From Mytilus trossulus (taxonomy: Eukaryota; Mollusca; Bivalvia; Mytilida; Mytilidae): a stretch of DNA of 64,000 bases. Shown here piece after piece: positions 26,201 to 35,200 of this stretch (position 1 is the stretch's first letter; every line of letters begins with the position of its first letter). Where the stretch lies: assembly GCF_036588685.1 (NCBI RefSeq), contig NC_086378.1, positions 14,611,578 through 14,675,577 on the forward strand, read 5' to 3'. Both the position numbers and the translations under genes were made by a program. The notes beneath the pieces are model-generated. The model worked only from the letters and a program-made list of their open reading frames with translations, made no database searches and was not told the origin of the DNA.

Positions 26201-29200
26201 TTTGTGGATTGAATCAGTCAATCATATGATATACCTTTGTTTCGCTTTCAATGTTGACATTCTTTTCCTCTAAATAACTTTTTATAGGCAATTCATGCGT
26301 TATTCATCTCTAGCTAAGGGGTTAAATTGAAGTTCACTTGAATACAGATGCAATGAGGTCAGGTTGAATTAATCATTTGAATAATTCATCATCCATGTTT
26401 CTTAGCAGATGCTAAAAGGGAATTATTAATTGACTTTTTAACTTTCATTATAATGATTGACCAAAAAAAAAAATCATATTTTAGATTTTTTTATTTATGT
26501 ATCTCATAGCTTATTATTGTGCTCCTTTAAGGGAAACATTTCACTGTAAAACTTAAATGAATTTTGATAGTAATTCTACTTATAGTTCAAAATGTGTTTT
26601 ATATTTAAATATTAGTGCATTTCGCACAAATACAAATCATTTATTATTCAGAGGTGTTATATTTTACTATTAGAATTTAGATAAACCTTTCTGAGTGCAT
26701 ATGAGTGCATATAGGTGGGTGGGATTATTTTTTAATAGGAACAAAATATACATGTATGTGAATTCATTAAGAATTTAAAAATCTATATTTTAAATAAAAG
26801 ATAAAAACATCTGAAAATTATAAACTGCCGTTTTTATCTTAATCTGTTAAGGCGTTTAATCTGCTTTATAAATACAATGAAAATTGTAGGTGAAATTTTA
26901 AAGTTAGGTTTGATATTTATATTTGTACTTTAACTGAGTTTATACATACAAAAGGGAATAAGGTGGATATAAGAAATAAAGGGAAAACATGGATATACAA
27001 ACTTAGGAGTTGTCATGACATTTGGCAATGCAGGTTTAGCATTTGGCAGCAAAGGTATATTATAAGAGTGTATTTCAATAGCATGACTTATTTATAGAAA
27101 TATTGAGAAGTGGTATTATTGCCCCTGAGGAAAAGAAAGATCAGTTGAACTGTGTATTCTCTGTATAATTGTAATTGTTATATTATGTAGATGGGAAGTT
27201 AGTTAAACCTATGTCTGATCCTATTTGCTTCTTTGAGCAAATATAATATTGATATTAGTGGCAGATCCAGGGGGTTGGAACCCCCCCTCCCCTTTTTTTT
27301 TGACGATCAATGCTTTTGAATGGGAGCATATAGTTGGAATCCCCACTTTTTAAAATGGCTGGATCCAGCCATAGATATTGATATAGAATAACCATAATTT
27401 GTATCAAAATATACATGTTATTTGTTAAATGCTTAGAAACAGGTAGAAAGCAAGGCTGTGCCAAGTATTTCTTCTTGTTTAGAGACAAGTACAAATGTAC
27501 AAATAAATATGCAAAAATATATTTCAAGACAATTATGATATGGTTATTCTTTATACTCTGCAGCTATAATACTGTTCTAAATGAAATATTTAGGGTAAAA
27601 ACCATCATTTTGTAATTTGAGCGGAAGACGTATAATGTCTGCAAACTTGCATGTTTTATTGATGTCATAAATAAAACTCTACGGAAAAGCATTGCCAATG
27701 TCATAAAGAAAATGATATACAGTGTCTTTTTTTACTGTTTAAACTAAACTATAGCCCATATATGGTTAATGTTATTTGACTACGCAAATAGCACAAGTGC
27801 AATATACTGAAATAATTATCTGCCAAAAATCAAGATACACGTACAAGCAATATTAGGTCACCATACATCATTATAGTTATAGGTGGTTATTTCAACATTT
27901 ATGATATTTTAGTTAACACATAGATTGATAGATTTTTAATTTTTTTTATCTTTTTCTCAAGTATTTGTTTTTAAATTGCTCTCATTATTTTTTTTTTTAC
28001 CACATTGTTTGTTTAATGAAAGTTATTGATGTTATAATGTTTATGCCTTTTTGGACCAATAGTTGGAAATAAAAAGCTTTTTCTTTATATAACAGGCTAT
28101 TATTTGAACTTGGAATTATTTTTAATTATGGAATTTGCATAATTTCTTGAGTTTAAAATTTTTAATAGATTCCATATTTATTTGGTATTATAATCTTTTG
28201 AGCGGTTAATAACACTTTCCATACAATATATTTTGGTTAGATAGTGTTGTACGCGGCACACTACATTCTATTGAAAATTAATAGAAAGTGTTGTGTGCAG
28301 CACAGAACATTTCAGTGCATAATAAACATGAAATTTATTAAAAATTTCAATAACAAGAAATCAAGCAAATTCCATAATTAAAAATAATTCCAAGTTCAAA
28401 TAATAGCCTGTTATATACTTGTTCTAGATAGATCTGAAAATGTGCTATATTATTGTGTAAAAATAATTTTTACAAATTTAAATTGTCACAATGTGTTTCC
28501 TAATCCTATTTAAGAATGACTTGTTAACTTCATATTTATTTATTTAAGTATTTATAAATTCAGTACACAATGAATATTAATGGTTTGTAAGAGTGAAGAA
28601 CCTCCTTGAAATATTAAACAAATTTTGTAGTTACATATTAATGGAAATGTCGAAAAAAAAAAATTAGTGTTGGCATCAGTTAACCTTTAAACTGTTGTAA
28701 GAACAAAATATTCAATGCCAAATATAATATGTAAATCAGTAAATCAGATACCATGTAAGATTCGAATAAACTGTCTGATGTAAAACATGAATTGCAATTT
28801 TAAATCTTAGAATGATCACGGAACTTAATTTGACAAGTCAATTGCCCAGTGATAAACAAAGAAACCATTCCAATTTTACAAAATTAATAAGCACAAAGAC
28901 ATCTTGTCTTTCAGCTATGAACAAAATTTTAAGTAAAACTAATCTGTTGAATGTACATGTATAAAATGAAAATATATTGAACAGTTTTTAGGTGTTCAGA
29001 ATTTATAATTTAGTTCATCATCTCAATAACTTAATAATGTGCAGTTGCACATATTTAAAAATGTCATCACAATCATCCAAGGCTTGGTTGTAATTTAAAC
29101 AAAAAGTTGATAAATGTGGTTCCCTAATTTGTGCCTCATATTTTGCAGGAACATTACCTTCTAAATACATTTTTTGTGTACCCTTGTTATACCACTGGAA

Positions 29201-32200
29201 TCTAAATGCAGTTTGAAATATTTTTATACGCCCGTCAAAATTTTGACGGGACATATTATGGTATATCTGTCCGTCAGTCTGTGTGTCCGTCCGTCCGTCT
29301 GTCTGTCCAGCGTAAACATGTTGCACCGTAACTTGAGAACGACTTATCCAAATTTTATGAAACTCAACATAGTTGTTTCTTATGATGGTCAAATTATCCG
29401 TACACTTTTTGGTGAAAATAAGATTAAAACTTTTTGAGTTACGACACTTTGTAAGTAAAACAGGGGTGTTTTTTTTTCACATGTCGCACCGTATCTCAAA
29501 AACGATTCTTGATTATGGCTTAAAACTTCAAACACTTCTTAGTTATATTAATCTTAATATCTGTATACTTTTTCGTGATGATTCAAAATTTTATTTTTGA
29601 GTTATTGAGTATTTTGTAAAAAAGGGGGAGGTTTTTTTTTACATGTCGCACCATATCTCAAAAAGGATTTATGATTATTGCTTAAAACTTTACACATGTC
29701 TTTGTTATATTAATCTAAAGATCTGTATACTTTTTGGTGATGATTCAAAATGTCATTTTTGAGTTATTTAGTATTTTGTAAAAAAGGGGGAGGTTTTTTT
29801 TTACATGTTGTGCCGTATTTTAAAAACAATTTATGATTATTGCTTAAAATTTTACACACTTCTTTGTTATATTAATCTAAAGATCTGTATACTTTTTGGT
29901 TTTGATTCAAAATTTTATTTTAGTGATATTTAGTTTTTTATGATTATTGCATAAAACTTACACACAAGACGTCTCCCCTTAAACTATGAATTCTCTTTTT
30001 TAACTATCAATATTCTACCTCACTACATTCAGTATAACTTATTTTGCATTTGTTTTTAGCTGGTAAATCAGTAACTGATGATGGATTAACTAGTGCTGAA
30101 ATTGCTGCCATAGTTCTAGGAATATTTATTTTCCTCCTGCTCCTCCTGTTACTCCTGTTCTGCTGCTGTAGGGATAGATGTAAGTTATCATTTACTCGTG
30201 CATGTGTATTTTGGAGAGAGAAGTGGAAGGACTTTTTCCAGACTTTGGATTGGGCTTTTATATTTTATAACAATTAAAAAAAACCAATGTTTTATAAAAA
30301 CAACCACAGTACAAATCACTATAATAGAAAAAAACAAAGGATATTGGGGTATTCATCCATGACACAAAATAAGTTCAGGCACCAGCAAACAAACACACCA
30401 AGAGCTAAGGAACAGTTTGCTTTTATTGATGTTCTTCATCTTAAAATCATATTGAGCCCTTCAACACAGAGCAATGTCATTTCTAAGAGTAAAAGTAGCC
30501 ATGTAAGTGCTATCAGAAAACTATAATAGTGACCAACACCACCAATACAACAAACTATAAAATGGTCAAAGTGAAAAAAGTTGGTAGTAAATTTCATAAT
30601 TTTGTATTTTATTTTTATTTTATTTTGCATTGACCAAAAATATTCTTGAGTTCATACAGAATATGAAAAAGAAGATGACAATGAGACAACTCTTCACAAG
30701 AGACCAAAGAATACAGAAATTAATAACTAAGAAGTAAAGCATTAAAATGATGATCAAAATCTTTTCCATGTCTTTCACTTTATTTCAGTGCCTTGCTTTG
30801 GTAAAGGAGTTGTTGAACCAGATGATAAGACACCATTTAAACATGTCAACAGATATGGTGAGACAGATCTGTATTTCACTAGTTATAAACTGAATGATAT
30901 TAGAGAAAAACGAGGAATAAGACCACCACGCCCCAGAGCACGCGTGCATCGTAAACCTGAGAGTACACAGTACTATGACACTAAGCCAATTTATGACTAT
31001 TCTGGAGAGGACACACGTAGTGTTCATACAGATATATCACTGACTGTTCCTGTGTTCTTAGAGAAACTCGATGGCAGGTCGGTATTTAAATAACTTCTAT
31101 TGAAAACCTTGATTTTAAATGCTCCCTTATTACATTTCTAAGCATATGCTAATTGCTTAGTTGGTCAGTCCCTCTCCAAATCGAACAGTTTCTAGATGAC
31201 CCAGATGATAACAGTCATCCGTAAAGGACCTTTGCTAGATTGGAATGAAATTTAAACAGATTGAAACTATAATTTAAAAAAGGACAAGAAGGCCATTGAT
31301 TTTAGGGCTTAAAGGTCAAAAAAAGAAAAATTTGTTTCCTGGTTATAGCTTGAGTTTAATTTGGTTTTTATGTATTATTGAGTTATTCATATATTGTTGC
31401 ATTTTAGTGTAAGAGGAGAAAACCCAGTATCTATGTAATTATACCTGTAGCATTTGTTGTCAATTTTATAAAGGAAGTAAAATATACTAACGGTTTTGGT
31501 GTGGAATAATTCTAGAGAAACAACTGATTTACTTTTTAGCTCACCTGTCCCGAAGGGACAAGTGAGCTTATGCCATCACTTGGCCTCCGTCATCGTCCGT
31601 CGTCCGTCGTCTGTCGTCGTCGTCTGTCGTCGTAAACTATTTCAAGAATCTTCTCCTGAAACTACTGGGCCAAATACTTTCAAACTTTAACTGATTGTTC
31701 CTTAGGGTATCTAATTTATAAATTGTATCCGAAGTTATGATCTATCAACAAACATGGTCGCCATTGCTAAAAATAGAACATAGGGGTCAAATGCAGTTTT
31801 TGGCTTATAACTCAAAAACCAAAGAATTTAGAGCAAATCTGACATGGGGTAATATTGTTTATCAGGTCAAGATCTATCTGCCCTGAAATTTTCAGATGAA
31901 TCAGACAACCTGTTGTTGGGTTGCTGCCCCTGAATTGGTAATTTTAAGGAAATTTTGCTGTTTTGGTTATTATCTTGAATATCATTATAGATAGAGATAA
32001 ACTGTAAACAGGAATAATGTTCAGCAAAGTTAGATTTACAAATAAGTCAACATGACGGAAATGGTCAGTTGACCCCTTTAGGAGTTATTGCCCTTTATAG
32101 TCAATTTTTAACCATTTTTTGTAAATCTTAGTAATCTTTTACAAAAATCTTCTCCTCTGAAACTACTGGGCCAAATACTTCCAAACTTTAACTGAATGTT

Positions 32201-35200
32201 CCTTAGGGTATCTAGTTTGTAAATTGTATCCGAAGTTGTGATCTATCAACAAACATGGTCACCTTTGCTAAAAATGGAGCATAGGGGTCAAATGCAGTTT
32301 TTGGCTTATAACTCAAAAACCAAAGCATTTAGAGCAAATCTGACATGGGATAATATTGTTTATCAGGTCAAGATCTATCTGCCCTGAAATTTTCAGATGA
32401 ATCAGACAACCTGTTGTTGGGTTACTGCCCCTGAATTGGTAATTTTAAAGAAATTTTGCTGTTTTTGGTTATTATCTTGAATATTATTATAGATAGAGAT
32501 AAACTGTAAACAGGAATAATGTTTAGCAAAGTAAGATTTACAAATAAGTCAACATGACGGAAATGGTCAGTTGACCCCTTTAGGAGTTATTGCCCTTTAT
32601 AGTCAATTTTTAACCATTTTTCGTAAATCTTAGTAATCTTTTACAAAAATCTTCTCCTCTCAAACTACTGGGCCAAATACTTCCAAACTTTAACTGAATG
32701 TTCCTTAGGGTATCTAGTTTGTAAATTGTATCCGAAGATATGATCTATCAACAAACATGGTCGCCATTGCTAAAAATAGAACATAGGGGTCAAATGCAGT
32801 TTTTGGCTTATAACTCAAAAACCAAAGCATTTAGAGCAAATCTGACATGGTGTAATATTGTTTATCAGGTCAAGATCTATCTGCCCTGAAATTTTCAGAT
32901 GAGTCAGACAACCTGTTGTTGGGTTGCTGCCCCTGAATTGATAATTTTAAGGAAATTTGGCTGTTTTTGTTTATTATCTTGAATATAATTATAGATAGAA
33001 ATAAACTGTAAACAGCAATAATGTTCAGCAAAGTAAGATCTTCAATTAAGTCACATTGACTAAAATTGTCAATTGACCCCTTAAGGAGTTATTGCCCTTT
33101 AAAGACTTTTTTCACAATTTGTTCATCATGTTGACCTACTTTAAAAAATCTTCTCCTTTGAAACTGCTGTATCAATTTCAGCCAAACTTAGGCTAAATGA
33201 GTTTCGGAGTATCTAGTATAAATTTTATATTTTATTTCCTTGTATGTCAAGAAACATAGCTCCTATGGCTAAAATAGAACATAGGAGAAAATGATTATTT
33301 TTTTTGGCTTTTGAAGAAAATAGGACGATCCAAAAAACATTTAAATAAATTGAAAAGCCAAAATAATCATTGATGAGAGATTTAACCAAAATAATTAAGG
33401 TGAGCGATTCAGGCTCTTGAGAGCCTCTTGTTATTTTTATTTTCTTAGATCTTTATTACCATGATTACTAAGAAAGAAAAGTATACCTCTTGTGTTTTGA
33501 ATTTATAGTCAAAGTGATATTTTCCACCATATTTCAAAGAATTTAAAGTTTACAGCAAGTTATTTGTCACTTTTTAATGAGGGAAGTCATGATGTTCAGT
33601 AGAAAAGTGCAATTGTCCTGCAGAAAAAGCTTAAACCTTATTTATTTTAAAAATCAAATATCCTGTATGGGTTTTCCCCTAAAAATATGTTTACATTTTC
33701 CGTTTTATTTATTGTTGATAATATATAATGTGTTGCTTACTTTTGTGGAAGTCCAAATAACAATTGTCTTGAGTACATATAAATGCAAGTCACGATTTCT
33801 CTCTGATTTCCTATGAAAAACACTCTTTTAAATGTTTTTATCTTAAAATAAGATTTATTTTCCCAATTTTCAAGAGGACTCCTTAATATTGTCTTTAAAA
33901 ACAAATCATACTTTATTGATTTGGTGAATTTAAATCTTTTAAATTTAGTCAATGGCATATTTAGACAGTTTGTTTTGTTACTTTAAAATATTTATTATAA
34001 ATTTTTATTATGTGGATTTTTAAAACTATTACATTTCTGAACTTCCAATTTATGACAAGATATTTATCTCTGATTCTATTCCATAACTTGAGAATCATTG
34101 TCCTATTGCATTACAGAACTTTGTATTGATATGACAGAAGGAAAGGGAAGTTCAGTTTTTGGGATTCTAATTTTCATCATGATAGCTGTTATATAAATCT
34201 CCTAATTCTTAGAAATCCATTACTGTACTATATGATTGCAGTAGATATATGTAGTTTTAAAAATCTAGATTGTTTTTTGCTATAAGAAAATTATGATCAG
34301 GTTCTTCTCTTTTTATGCACCATTTATGGGCATTATGTTTTCTGGTCTGTGCCTCTTTTTGTCCGTTGATTTGTTCTTCTGTCCGTCTGTCCTGCTTCCA
34401 GTTTAAGTATTTGGTCAAGGTAGTTTTTTTTATGAAGTCCGAACAAATTGAAACTTAATACTCATGTTCCCTATGATATAATCTTTTATTAGTTTTTACC
34501 CTATTTTCATGATCCAATGAACATAGAAAATGAAAGTGCGGAATTGGCATCCGTGTACTAGGGACACATTCGTGTATTTAAATAGATTATGATATAACTT
34601 TGGAGAGGCATTATTTTTTATATCACTTAATTAATTCTGTAAAGATCACTTGATTTAAATAAATTCAACCATTTATTTCTAATCTTTGAGACTCTTATTT
34701 CATTGCTGACAGTTACGCGTGATATATTATCATGATCTTCTTTAGATTTCATAAATTTTTCCATCTCTTCCTTGTACAAACAATGTGGCGTTGGTCTTTT
34801 TCCTTTTAGTAATTTATTCATTTCATGAACAACTTACATGTGTAATGATTCTTTATTTAAGTGAGAATCTTATCATGCTTAATGTTGCCTTAAATATTGA
34901 ATAAATAATAAATGGGAACTTGAAAACAGCAGTCATGTTGGTTATACTTATTTTAACATCTGAATAAGTTGTATATTATTTTTTAAACAATATACCATAA
35001 ATTAGAAACGTATGTTACAGAAGCATTAAATGAATATTTGAATTAGATTAAGACATGCACCCTTCACATGATTAGATGAAGCGAAGGTTACTGAAACCAT
35101 CAAGGTTAAATGTGCAATAAGTCACCTTCATGTTTGTTAAGGTCACATCAGTTTTCGTCAAATATAACTTTCTTCAAAGTCAGATTGATATTATATATAT

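Noticed and set aside
29018..29437. Overlapping 124- and 87-codon frames on opposite strands
   Set aside because: Both cover the palindrome and GTCC tract of the dispersed element at 29218 and have no domain features.
31536..33432. CRISPR-like or satellite interpretation of the regular repeats
   Set aside because: Units are about 500 bases, contiguous without unique spacers, and bounded by hairpin ends. The host is a eukaryote, so a transposable element explains it better.
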